Of a DNA stretch of 64,000 nucleotides, positions 37,220-45,810 are shown in pieces. The position numbers and the translations under genes were made by a program. Under the pieces are notes generated by a model. The model was not told where the DNA came from and made no database searches. It was given only the letters and a program-made list of their open reading frames with translations. This DNA comes from Methylophilaceae bacterium (GTDB lineage Bacteria > Pseudomonadota > Gammaproteobacteria > Burkholderiales > Methylophilaceae). The stretch's first letter is position 1. Every line of letters begins with the position of its first letter. The DNA lies in contig CAJPFK010000001.1 in NCBI GenBank assembly GCA_905339275.1, positions 496,001 to 560,000 on the forward strand, given 5' to 3'.

Positions 37220-38326
37220 TCAGTTTTTCGCGCCAAGCGCTTTCGCACGCAACAGGGTGAGCTCGGATTCCTGCCGGTCCTTTGCGCTGTCCCAATCCGT
37301 GCTGACCCAGCCTTGCAAGTTCTCCAGCGCGATGCTGCACAGCGCGTGTATCCATTCATTGCGCTCGTTCAGCGCCGGGATGTAATGGTATTCGCCGCCG
37401 CCATGGTGCTGGAATGTTTCCTTGCCTTCCATGGCGATTTCTTCCAGCGTTTCCAGGCAATCGCTGGAAAATCCCGGGCAAATCACATCCACCCGCTTGA
37501 GTTTTTGTTTGCCCAGCTCCTCCAGTGTCGAAGCCAGATAGGGTTTCAACCATTCAGCCCGGCCGAAACGGGACTGGAAACAGACCATGTAGCGGGACTC
37601 CTCCAACTCCAGCGCTTCTGCCAGCAGGCGCCCGGTTTTGTGGCACTCGCAATGGTAGGGGTCGCCCTTATCCAGCGTATAACGCGGCACGCCGTGAAAG
37701 CTCATCAGGAGTTTTTCAGGTTTGCCGTTGACCATCCAATGCTGTCGTACGCTTTCTGCAAGCGCTGCGATATAAGCCGGGTGGTCATGGTAATTGCGAA
37801 TCGTTCGGATGGCTGGCACGTCGCGCGAGCGCAGCAAGGTACGCCAGACATCATCCAGGGCCGAAGCGCTGCTGCTGGCAGCGTATTGCGGATAAAGCGG
37901 AATCACCAGAATGCGGTTGCAGTGCTGTGCTTTGAGCTTCTGTATGGCCGACTCGACTGAGGGATTGCCGTAGCGCATGGCAAACTCAACCGTATAAGGG
38001 CTGTTGATTTTTGTGCCAAGGTAGCCTTGCAGCAGCTTTGCCTGCCGCTTCGTGTGAACGAACAGCGGCGAACCTTCGTCGGTCCATATTTGCGCATATT
38101 TTTCGGCAGATTTTCTAGGGCGGACATTGAGAATGATGCCGTTCAGTATCAGCCACCAGACGGCACGCGGAATCTCGACGACGCGCCGGTCGCTGAGAAA
38201 TTGTTTGAGATATGGCCTCAGCGCCTTGCCGGTAGGCGCTTCCGGCGTTCCGAGGTTGACCAGCAGAATGCCAACGCGGGGCTGGTCGCCGTGCGTATGT
38301 GGCGGTTCATTCAGGTAATAGCTCAT
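37220..38326 (-). CDS. hemH: Ferrochelatase
   Basis: A 368-residue enzyme that inserts ferrous iron into protoporphyrin IX, the last haem step. It starts [31 protein letters not shown]; catalytic [16 protein letters not shown] holds the His, and [13 protein letters not shown] and the conserved Glu region follow. The ATG at 38326 is preferred over a frame running into hrcA. It is 4 nt after hrcA, so both are likely one transcript. Confidence 0.96.
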   Translation of the reverse strand: MSYYLNEPPHTHGDQPRVGILLVNLGTPEAPTGKALRPYLKQFLSDRRVVEIPRAVWWLILNGIILNVRPRKSAEKYAQIWTDEGSPLFVHTKRQAKLLQGYLGTKINSPYTVEFAMRYGNPSVESAIQKLKAQHCNRILVIPLYPQYAASSSASALDDVWRTLLRSRDVPAIRTIRNYHDHPAYIAALAESVRQHWMVNGKPEKLLMSFHGVPRYTLDKGDPYHCECHKTGRLLAEALELEESRYMVCFQSRFGRAEWLKPYLASTLEELGKQKLKRVDVICPGFSSDCLETLEEIAMEGKETFQHHGGGEYHYIPALNERNEWIHALCSIALENLQGWVSTDWDSAKDRQESELTLLRAKALGAKN

Positions 38327-38330
38327 TGTT

Positions 38331-39350
38331 CTAGTTATTGGACAGCGCGCTGGATAAAAGTTTTGCCGTGACGTCGACGATAGGGATGATGCGTTCATAA
38401 GCCATGCGGGTCGGCCCGATGACGCCCAATGTGCCGATCACCTGGCCTTGCGCTTCATACGGCGCGGTGACCATGCTGCATTCATCCAGCGGCAGATAGC
38501 CGGATTCGCCGCCTATGAATATCTGTATGCCTTCTGCGCGCTGGCTGTTATCCATGAGCTGCATGAGCTGGGTGCGGCGTTCGAAGACTTCGAACAGCTT
38601 GCGCAGGGAGCCGACGTTGGTGGAAAGGTCGTCAACCTGCAACAGGTTGTGCTCGCCCGAGATAACGACGCCGTCCTTGTCTTCATGCAGCGCCCTGTTG
38701 CTGGCTTCGAGCGCTGCCGACATCAGGCGCGTCATGTCGGACTGCATCTGCTTCAGTTCTTCGTGCAGCCTGGCTTGAACCTGCTCAAATGTGAAGCCGG
38801 CATAGTGCTGGTTGAAGAAGTTGCTTGCCTGCGTCAGCTCCGATGCGGAGTAGGGCTTGTCGGCCATGATGATGCGATTCTGCACGTTGCCGTCTGTCGT
38901 GACGATAATGACCAGGATCCGCCGCTCGGATAGGGGCATGAACTCAAGATGGCGAAAAGCGATGCTTTTACGCTTGGGTATCATGACCACACCGGCGAAC
39001 TGGGTCAGGTTGGACAGCATGCTTGCTGTCACGGAGATCAGCTCCTGCGGATCAGGCGATGAAAGTTCAGATGCCAGCCGCTTGATTTCCTTGCTTTGCA
39101 GCGGCTGAATCGTCAGCAGGCTGTCGACGAAGAACCGGTAACCGCGCTGGGTCGGAATGCGTCCGGCAGAAGTATGCGGGCTCGCTATAAAGCCCATTTC
39201 CTCCAGATCCGACATCACATTGCGAATGGTGGCCGGGCTGAGATCCAGCCCCGAGCATTTGGATAGCGTGCGCGAACCCACCGGCTGACCATCACTGATG
39301 TAATGTTCAACCAGCGTTTTCAAAAGAATTTGTGCACGTTTGTCTAGCAT
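38331..39350 (-). CDS. hrcA: Heat-inducible transcription repressor HrcA
   Basis: A 339-residue repressor. The N-terminal winged helix (about 1-85: [25 protein letters not shown], then [17 protein letters not shown]) binds CIRCE sites in family members; a GAF-like domain and dimerisation region follow. I see no CIRCE (TTAGCACTC-N9-GAGTGCTAA) in this window, including upstream of dnaK, grpE and hrcA itself, so its targets (commonly groESL) are elsewhere. Confidence 0.95.
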   Translation of the reverse strand: MLDKRAQILLKTLVEHYISDGQPVGSRTLSKCSGLDLSPATIRNVMSDLEEMGFIASPHTSAGRIPTQRGYRFFVDSLLTIQPLQSKEIKRLASELSSPDPQELISVTASMLSNLTQFAGVVMIPKRKSIAFRHLEFMPLSERRILVIIVTTDGNVQNRIIMADKPYSASELTQASNFFNQHYAGFTFEQVQARLHEELKQMQSDMTRLMSAALEASNRALHEDKDGVVISGEHNLLQVDDLSTNVGSLRKLFEVFERRTQLMQLMDNSQRAEGIQIFIGGESGYLPLDECSMVTAPYEAQGQVIGTLGVIGPTRMAYERIIPIVDVTAKLLSSALSNN

Positions 39351-39573
39351 AGAGGGGCGCCAATCAGCGCATATCTGACCGTTTTCAATGATGAAGTTTC
39401 ATCTCAAAACCAAAGCAAATTATCTGCCACAATCGTGCTTACCGCAAGCCATGAAAGCCGGAGAGCCTCTGGTTGGGTCGGCCATGGAAGAATTGATCGG
39501 AGGTTCCGGGCTACGGGCATATTCACGATCTGCCACCTATGCCGTCATGCGCTTCTATGATTTAATGCCAGCC

Positions 39574-40437
39574 ATGAAAAGTGTATTCAGCAATGTTGCC
39601 CTGATCGGCAAATACATGAACCCGGAAATCGGTGAGCAGATCGAGATTCTGGCGCGCTACCTGGCCGAAAGACAGGTTGCCGTCATTATCGAAGAGAATA
39701 CCGCCAGGCACTGCAATCTCAATACTTATACCACGGCACCCATCAGCCGTATCGGCCAGGTCGCCGATCTCGCAATCGTGCTGGGTGGCGATGGCACGAT
39801 GCTGGCTGCCGCACGCGATCTGGTCGATGGCGGCATCCCGCTGATCGGCGTTAATCGCGGGCGTTTCGGATTCCTGACCGACCTGACTGCCGAATCGATG
39901 ATAGAAGGCATCGGCCAGATACTCGCCGGCGAATTCAATACCGAGGAGCGTATGCTGCTGACCGCCTCCGTCCTGCGCGGAGACGATTGCATCGGCACGG
40001 GATACGCGCTGAATGATGTGGTGGTCAACAAGAGCGCGATTGCCCGGCTGATCGAGCTGGAGGTGCACATCGACGGCCTGTTCGTTTACAGGCAGAGGTC
40101 CGATGGCCTCATCGTCTCGACGCCGACGGGCACGACCGCCTACTCCCTTTCTGCCGGCGGCCCCATTCTTTATCCGACGCTGGATGCCTTTGCCCTGGTG
40201 CCGATTTGCCCGCACACGCTGAGCAACCGGCCGATTGCCATCAGCAGCGCGAGCAAGGTGGAAGTGACACTGGTCCAGGCTGAGGATGCGCGCGTGCACT
40301 ACGATGGCCAACTGCATACCGAACTGCTGCAAGGCGACAAGCTGGTTGTGCAGCGTGCGGACAGCACGGTCACGCTCCTGCATCCGCTCGGGCATAGCCA
40401 TTTCGACGTCTTGCGTGCGAAGCTGCGCTGGGGGTAA
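39574..40437 (+). CDS. nadK: NAD kinase
   Basis: A 287-residue enzyme that makes NADP from NAD and ATP or polyphosphate. VLGGDGTMLAAARDLVD holds the GGDG motif, GVNRGRFGFLTDL follows, and STPTGTTAYSLSAGGPI is the NE/D-type binding loop region. The frame stays open upstream to an ATG at 39388, but the family length and N-terminus fit the ATG at 39574; no strong ribosome site helps decide. The 223 bp to divergent hrcA must hold both promoters. Confidence 0.93.
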   Translation: MKSVFSNVALIGKYMNPEIGEQIEILARYLAERQVAVIIEENTARHCNLNTYTTAPISRIGQVADLAIVLGGDGTMLAAARDLVDGGIPLIGVNRGRFGFLTDLTAESMIEGIGQILAGEFNTEERMLLTASVLRGDDCIGTGYALNDVVVNKSAIARLIELEVHIDGLFVYRQRSDGLIVSTPTGTTAYSLSAGGPILYPTLDAFALVPICPHTLSNRPIAISSASKVEVTLVQAEDARVHYDGQLHTELLQGDKLVVQRADSTVTLLHPLGHSHFDVLRAKLRWG

Positions 40438-40445
40438 TGCGCGCC

Positions 40446-42098
40446 ATGCTGCAGACTCTGTCCATTCGTGATTTTGTCATTGTCGATAAGCTTGATCTTG
40501 AGTTCAGCAATGGCTTTACCGTACTGACCGGGGAAACCGGCGCAGGCAAGTCGATATTGGTGGATGCGCTCTCGCTGGCGCTGGGCGCCAGGGGCGAGGG
40601 CGGCATAACGCGTGCCGGTTGCGAGCGGGCCGAAATCATCGCCGGTTTCGCAATCGGCGCGTTGCCCGAATTGCGGCACTGGCTTGAGGAGAGCGAGCTC
40701 CAGGCGGATGATGACGGCCTGATCCTCAGGCGCATTATTTATGCAGATGGCCGTTCACGCGCCTTCATCAACGGCGTAGCCGCCACCATTCAGCAATTGC
40801 GCGAAGCCGGCGATTTCCTGGTTGATATCTACAGCCAGCATGCCCATCATTCCCTGCTCAAACAAAGCTATCAAAGACAGATTCTCGATAGTTATGCCGG
40901 ACAAACCGGTCTTGCAACTGAAGTCGCCAACCGTTACCGGATCTGGCACGACTTGCATCAGCGCCGCACGCAGATGGAGCAAAATGCGCAGGCTTATGCG
41001 GACGAATTGGCCGATTTGCGCGACCAGGTGCGGGAACTGGCTCAACTGGCACCTTCCCCGGAAGAATGGGATGCCTTGCAGCAGGAGCATCATCGCTTGT
41101 CCCATGCGGCCAGCCTGCTCGAAGGCGGCGAGCAATGCCGCGATCTGCTGAGCGAGGCGGAATTTTCCGCACTGCGGCAGTTGTCGACGATACAGCACAA
41201 ACTGCAGGGATTGCTCGAATATGATGCGGGCTTGCAGGAGGCGATGGATACCCTTGATTCCGCAATGATTCAACTGGAAGAAACCGATCGTTTCCTGAAT
41301 CGTTACCTGCAGCGTGCAGAGCTTGACCCGGAGCGGCTCAACGAAGTCGAGTCGCGTATCCAGGCGATATATGCCGTGGCACGCAAGCACCGGGTCAGGC
41401 CGGAAGAATTGCCTGCGCTGTTGCTGGGCTGGCAATTGCGCATGGCCGAGCTGGAAAGCTTCGCCGATGACGGGAAACTGGCGGGGCAGGAAAATTCTGC
41501 CAGGCAGCTTTACGATCAATCCGCGCAGGAGCTCAGTGCCGCACGCAAGCAGGCGGCAACGGCGCTGGGCAGGGAAATCAGTGCGAGAATGCAGGAGCTG
41601 GCGCTGGCCGGCGGCAGTTTCAGCGTATTGCTCGAACCGCAGGCGGCTTCCGCCAACGGCCTGGAACAAGTCGAATTCCTTGTGGCCGGCCATGCGGGCG
41701 TAACGCCGAGGCCGTTGGCGAAAGTCGCTTCCGGCGGCGAGCTGTCGAGAATCAGCCTGGCAATCCGGGTCGTCACTGCACAACAGGGCGATATTCCAAC
41801 CATGATCTTTGACGAAGTCGATGTCGGCATAGGCGGTGGTGTTGCCGAAATCGTCGGCCAGTTGCTGAAAGAACTCGGCGTAACCCGGCAGGTGCTGGTG
41901 ATTACCCACCTGCCGCAAGTCGCCGCGCAGGGCTCCGGGCATCTGCGCGTGAGCAAATCCATCGTTGCCGGCCAAACCCTCAGTAAAATCGAGATACTCG
42001 ATCAGGCAGCCCGCATTGAGGAAATAGCGCGCATGCTGGGTGGGGTGGAAATCACCGAAACCACTCGCCAGCATGCTACCGAGATGCTGGGAGTGTAG
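40446..42098 (+). CDS. recN: DNA repair protein RecN
   Basis: A 550-residue SMC-like ATPase for double-strand break repair. MLQTLSIRDFVIVDKL is the N-terminus, GETGAGKS the Walker A at residues 31-38, a coiled-coil middle runs from about 150 to 370, and SGGELSRISLAIRVV plus MIFDEVDVGIGG form the C-terminal signature and Walker B. An ATG at 40437 overlapping nadK is the alternative start. It lies at the 3' end of nadK, a common pairing. Confidence 0.95.
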   Translation: MLQTLSIRDFVIVDKLDLEFSNGFTVLTGETGAGKSILVDALSLALGARGEGGITRAGCERAEIIAGFAIGALPELRHWLEESELQADDDGLILRRIIYADGRSRAFINGVAATIQQLREAGDFLVDIYSQHAHHSLLKQSYQRQILDSYAGQTGLATEVANRYRIWHDLHQRRTQMEQNAQAYADELADLRDQVRELAQLAPSPEEWDALQQEHHRLSHAASLLEGGEQCRDLLSEAEFSALRQLSTIQHKLQGLLEYDAGLQEAMDTLDSAMIQLEETDRFLNRYLQRAELDPERLNEVESRIQAIYAVARKHRVRPEELPALLLGWQLRMAELESFADDGKLAGQENSARQLYDQSAQELSAARKQAATALGREISARMQELALAGGSFSVLLEPQAASANGLEQVEFLVAGHAGVTPRPLAKVASGGELSRISLAIRVVTAQQGDIPTMIFDEVDVGIGGGVAEIVGQLLKELGVTRQVLVITHLPQVAAQGSGHLRVSKSIVAGQTLSKIEILDQAARIEEIARMLGGVEITETTRQHATEMLGV

Positions 42099-42109
42099 TG
42101 CTCAGACGC

Positions 42110-42535
42110 TCAGGTTTTATGTGGGCAGGGTTGTTTGGTGCAGTCTGCGTAGATGTAGAGCGAATGCTCATGAATCTTGAATCCGCGGGATTCAGCCGCT
42201 ATCTTCTGACGTTTTTCAATTTCCTCGTCGCAGAATTCCTCTACACGGCCGCATTGCAAACAGACGATGTGGTCGTGATGCCCGCCCTGGTTCAGTTCGA
42301 ATACGGCCTTGCCACTCTCGAAATGGTGGCGCATCAGTAAGCCGGCCTGTTCAAACTGGGTCAGCACGCGATATACCGTCGCCAGGCCGACGTCTTCTCC
42401 GGAAGTCAGCAGGATTTTGTAAACATCTTCAGCGGACAAATGGCGCTCCTTGCTGTTCTCAAACAGGCTGAGCACCTTCAATCGGGGCAGGGTGGCCTTG
42501 AGGCCGGCATTCTTTAATTCGTCAGGTTCACGCAT
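42110..42535 (-). CDS. fur: Ferric uptake regulator Fur
   Basis: A 141-residue iron-responsive repressor. The winged helix (about 10-80: GLKATLPRLKVLSLFE, HLSAEDVYKILL, VGLATVYRVLTQFEQAGL) is followed by the HHDHIVCLQCGRVEEF metal site and a C-terminal C-x4-C pair. The ATG at 42535 is favoured. It is divergent from bamE, a widespread arrangement, and convergent with recN with an 11-nt gap. It probably controls the haem and receptor genes at both ends of the window. Confidence 0.97.
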   Translation of the reverse strand: MREPDELKNAGLKATLPRLKVLSLFENSKERHLSAEDVYKILLTSGEDVGLATVYRVLTQFEQAGLLMRHHFESGKAVFELNQGGHHDHIVCLQCGRVEEFCDEEIEKRQKIAAESRGFKIHEHSLYIYADCTKQPCPHKT

Positions 42536-42622
42536 GGTCGTCACCATTCACTTTCCGGGTGGCTGTTTAGGGTAAGTCAGTGTCGTGGTATATTAGCGCC
42601 ATTTCCTGCCAAAGTCATGGTA

Positions 42623-43570
42623 ATGCGCCACATCATCATTTTATTCGCGCTCTTGTGCGCCTCATGCAGTTCTGCTCTTCCTTCATTCAAGCCTTATCGC
42701 ATGGATATCCAGCAGGGCAACGTCGTCACGTCAAAAATGATGCTGCAGCTTCGGCCCGGCATGACCAGGTCGCAGGTGCGGTTCATCATGGGCACCCCAT
42801 TGATCCAGGACAGTTTTCACAGCAATCGCTGGGATTATTTTTACCAGATGCGCAAGGATGGCAGGATTATCGAGCAGCGCCGCGTGATCCTCGAATTCGA
42901 GAATGAAGGGCTTGTCCGGGTCCGCGGCGATGTCATTCCTGCCGGATCCGGCCAGCAGGATCTGGCAACGCCGGCGACAACGCCGGAATCCGCAAGCAAG
43001 GGTGCTGCCGCAAAGCCGAAAAAGGAAGATAAGGGACTGGTGGACAAGCTGAAGTTCTGGAAATCTGACGAGGAAAAGAAAAAAGCGGATGAGCAGCCCG
43101 TCATTCCAGTGATACCCGTCGTGCCGGAAACCGGCCCGGTGCCTGCGCCTGAGGCAGCTGTGCCGGCGGTCACCGCGCCTGCGGAAGCCGCTGCAACGCT
43201 GACGCCTGCTACGGCAGATGCGGAGTCCGAGAAACCGGTGCCTGCTGAAAAACCGCCTGCTGCAGAGCCGATAGCGGATACAGCCCCCGATTCGGTAAAG
43301 GTTGAGCCTGTCGTCATTCCCGAGGCGGTAACTGCTCCTGCTGAGCTTCCGGCCGAAGATGCAGGTGCGGCCCCATCGGCGGTGCCTGCAGGCGTTGTCG
43401 AGCCATCAGGCGATTCAGTGCAGCTCATTATGGATCACAGCATCAATCTGCCGGCGGATGCAGCTAATCCGGGCAATGTATCAAATCCGTCCCATGCGCC
43501 GGTTACCGATTTGCCGCCGGAAGCTTCTCCCGACTTCTTCGAGCGCATGCTGGAAAAAATCGGGTTTTAA
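42623..43570 (+). CDS. bamE: Outer-membrane assembly lipoprotein BamE with long extension
   Basis: A 315-residue lipoprotein of the BAM complex. The signal peptide leads to CASC, an unusual lipobox with Cys at -3, and the SmpA/OmlA domain follows (about residues 25-100: PYRMDIQQGNVV, LRPGMTRSQVRFIMGTP, WDYFY). Typical BamE is about 110 residues; here a further 200 residues are rich in Pro, Ala, Glu and Val and end in a short amphipathic FFERMLEKIGF. The extension has two similar hydrophobic ends, LVDKLKFW near 140 and this C-terminus. Confidence 0.92.
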   Translation: MRHIIILFALLCASCSSALPSFKPYRMDIQQGNVVTSKMMLQLRPGMTRSQVRFIMGTPLIQDSFHSNRWDYFYQMRKDGRIIEQRRVILEFENEGLVRVRGDVIPAGSGQQDLATPATTPESASKGAAAKPKKEDKGLVDKLKFWKSDEEKKKADEQPVIPVIPVVPETGPVPAPEAAVPAVTAPAEAAATLTPATADAESEKPVPAEKPPAAEPIADTAPDSVKVEPVVIPEAVTAPAELPAEDAGAAPSAVPAGVVEPSGDSVQLIMDHSINLPADAANPGNVSNPSHAPVTDLPPEASPDFFERMLEKIGF

Positions 43571-43667
43571 TTATTCGGCAGTGGTCAAAATCCGGCGGGA
43601 GCAGCGCCGGAAGCGGCAAAGCCCGTTATTCCGCAACTGAGAGATAAGTTTTAAGGAAACAAGGGAA

Positions 43668-44471
43668 ATGATTAAAGTTGTTATCGCAGGATGTTCCGGC
43701 CGCATGGGGCACGCCCTGCTGGAGGGCGTGTTTGCCGATAGCGAATTGGAGCTGCACGGCGCACTCGACCGCCCGGACAGCCCCAGTATAGGACGTGACG
43801 CAGGAGAGCAGTTTGGCCGCGCCAGTGGCGTAAAAATCAGCGCGGATATCGATGCCGTACTGGAAGGGGCCGATGTTCTGATCGATTTTACGCGCCCGGA
43901 ACCGAGCCTGGAGTACCTGGCGGCATGCCGGCAGGCCGGCGTCCGGATCGTTATCGGCACAACCGGATTCAGCGCGGAGCAGAAGAAACAGATTGAGGGC
44001 GCAGCCGGCAGTATTGGTGTTGTCTTTGCCCCCAATATGAGCGTGGGCGTGACCTTGTTGATCAATCTGGTGCAGGCTGCAGCAAAGGTGCTGGCGGAAG
44101 GTTACGATGTCGAGATCATTGAAGCGCATCATCGCCATAAAGTCGATGCCCCGTCCGGCACCGCACTGCGACTGGGTGAAGCCGCCGCCAGCGCATTGGG
44201 GCGCAAGCTGTCGGATTGCGCGGTCTACGGCCGGGAAGGCGTCACCGGGGAGCGCGATGCCAGCACCATCGGTTTTGCCACAGTACGCGGCGGCGATGTG
44301 GTCGGGGACCATACTGTCCTGTTCGCCGGTGTCGGGGAGCGTGTCGAGCTGACGCACAAGGCCAGCAGCCGTGCCACTTTTGCGCTGGGGGCCCTGCGTG
44401 CAGCCAAATTCCTGAAGGACAAACGCACCGGTTTATACGATATGCAGAATGTGCTCGGTTTTGACAAATGA
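43668..44471 (+). CDS. dapB: 4-hydroxy-tetrahydrodipicolinate reductase
   Basis: A 267-residue NAD(P)H enzyme of lysine and diaminopimelate synthesis. [17 protein letters not shown] binds the cofactor; [18 protein letters not shown] holds the catalytic His pair and the conserved Lys and Ser/Gly/Thr. AAGG precedes the ATG. The order bamE-dapB-carA is common in betaproteobacteria. Confidence 0.96.
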   Translation: MIKVVIAGCSGRMGHALLEGVFADSELELHGALDRPDSPSIGRDAGEQFGRASGVKISADIDAVLEGADVLIDFTRPEPSLEYLAACRQAGVRIVIGTTGFSAEQKKQIEGAAGSIGVVFAPNMSVGVTLLINLVQAAAKVLAEGYDVEIIEAHHRHKVDAPSGTALRLGEAAASALGRKLSDCAVYGREGVTGERDASTIGFATVRGGDVVGDHTVLFAGVGERVELTHKASSRATFALGALRAAKFLKDKRTGLYDMQNVLGFDK

Positions 44472-44490
44472 CGAGTCAAAACAATTAGCG

Positions 44491-44510
44491 ATTAATCAGG
44501 GCATTAATCA
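44491..44510 (+). repeat. Direct repeat upstream of the carAB promoter
   Basis: ATTAATCA occurs at 44491-44498 and again at 44503-44510, 12 bp apart, ending 7 bp before the -35 hexamer. A possible regulator site; no known box recognised. Confidence 0.4.
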
Positions 44511-44517
44511 AACCACG

Positions 44518-44546
44518 TTGAAGCATGGGTCTGTTTAAGCTATAAT
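44518..44546 (+). promoter_or_regulatory. Sigma70-type promoter of carAB
   Basis: TTGAAG, 17 nt, TATAAT: four of six and six of six matches at ideal spacing. Predicted start near 44553 gives a leader of about 100 nt before carA. Confidence 0.75.
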
Positions 44547-44560
44547 TCGCATAATCTTGA

Positions 44561-44588
44561 AGCGGGAAGAGTGCACACTCCTCCCGCT
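44561..44588 (+). other. Stem-loop in the carAB leader
   Basis: AGCGGGA/TCCCGCT (7 bp) continues after one mismatch into GAGTG/CACTC (5 bp) with a 2-nt loop. No U-run follows, so it is not a plain terminator. It sits about 8 nt after the predicted transcription start, where it could affect mRNA stability or attenuation. Confidence 0.55.
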
Positions 44589-44652
44589 TTGCACATCCGC
44601 TTCCGGGCTTGGTAGTTTGGCCAGAAGTCAAATTGTTACAAGGAGTTATGAA

Positions 44653-45798
44653 TTGCCACTAGCCCTGCCAGCCATGCAGCCTGCAATCCTGGTTCTCGCA
44701 GATGGGACGGTATTCAAAGGCATTTCAATCGGTGCTGCTGGTCATACTGTAGGTGAGGTGGTTTTCAATACCTCGATGACCGGTTATCAGGAAATCCTCA
44801 CTGATCCCTCATATACAAAACAGATCGTTACCCTGACTTACCCGCATATCGGCAATACCGGCGTCAATGCCGAGGATGTCGAGTCGGGCAGGCTTTACGC
44901 CAGCGGCCTGGTCATTCGCGACTTGCCGCTGACGCATAGTAACTGGCGTACAGAGCAAAGCCTGTCCGATTATCTCGTTGCCAATAATGTCGTCGGCATC
45001 GCCGATATCGATACACGCAAACTGACGCGTATCCTGCGCGAAAAGGGTGCGCAGGCCGGTTGCGTGATGGCGGGAGAGGTCGATGAGGCTAGGGCGCTGG
45101 AGCTGGCAAAAGGTTTTCCCGGCTTGTCAGGCATGGACCTTGCGAAAGTGGTCAGTGTCGGCAAGCCCTATGTTTTTGAAGATGGCGAGTGGCAATTGGG
45201 CCAGGGCTATGTCAAGCCCGACCAGGCAAAATTCAACGTGGTTGCATTCGATTACGGCGTCAAGCGCAATATCCTGCGCATGCTGGTGGAACGCGGCTGC
45301 AATGTTACCGTGCTGCCGGCGGAAGCAAAGGCTGAAGACGTGCTGGCATTGAATCCTGACGGTGTTTTTCTCTCCAACGGCCCCGGTGACCCCGAGCCGT
45401 GCGATTACGCCATCAATGCCATCAGGACGCTGGTCGATACCGGCATTCCTGTGTTCGGTATCTGCCTCGGGCACCAGTTGCTGGGTCTGGCGAGCGGCGC
45501 CAAGACCATGAAGATGAAATTCGGCCACCATGGCGCCAATCACCCCGTGCAGGACCTGGATGACCGGCGCGTATTCATTACGAGCCAGAACCATGGTTTC
45601 GCCATCGATCCATCCACATTGCCGGATAGCGTGCGGGCAACGCACGTTTCGCTGTTTGACGGCAGCTTGCAGGGGATCGCGCGCACCGATAAACCTGCGT
45701 TCAGCTTCCAGGGGCATCCGGAAGCCAGCCCCGGCCCGAATGAAATGAGTTATTTGTTCGATCGATTCATCGATCTCATGCAACAGCACAAGCAGTAA
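44653..45798 (+). CDS. carA: Carbamoyl-phosphate synthase small subunit
   Basis: A 381-residue glutamine amidotransferase subunit that feeds ammonia to CarB. The N-terminal domain has [20 protein letters not shown]; the class I GATase domain has [13 protein letters not shown] (nucleophile Cys) and [11 protein letters not shown] (His/Glu). A TTG start at 44653 has AAGGAG 7 nt upstream; an ATG at 44674 without a ribosome site would give a 374-residue protein that aligns equally well. carB follows after 12 nt. Confidence 0.95.
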   Translation: MPLALPAMQPAILVLADGTVFKGISIGAAGHTVGEVVFNTSMTGYQEILTDPSYTKQIVTLTYPHIGNTGVNAEDVESGRLYASGLVIRDLPLTHSNWRTEQSLSDYLVANNVVGIADIDTRKLTRILREKGAQAGCVMAGEVDEARALELAKGFPGLSGMDLAKVVSVGKPYVFEDGEWQLGQGYVKPDQAKFNVVAFDYGVKRNILRMLVERGCNVTVLPAEAKAEDVLALNPDGVFLSNGPGDPEPCDYAINAIRTLVDTGIPVFGICLGHQLLGLASGAKTMKMKFGHHGANHPVQDLDDRRVFITSQNHGFAIDPSTLPDSVRATHVSLFDGSLQGIARTDKPAFSFQGHPEASPGPNEMSYLFDRFIDLMQQHKQ

Positions 45799-45810
45799 AT
45801 CGCGGAAATC

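Noticed and set aside
39351-39573. Possible CIRCE operator in the hrcA-nadK gap
   Set aside because: No TTAGCACTC or GAGTGCTAA half-site is present.
40755-42074. 439-codon minus-strand frame opposite recN
   Set aside because: Shadow of a well-supported gene; no motifs and no ribosome site.
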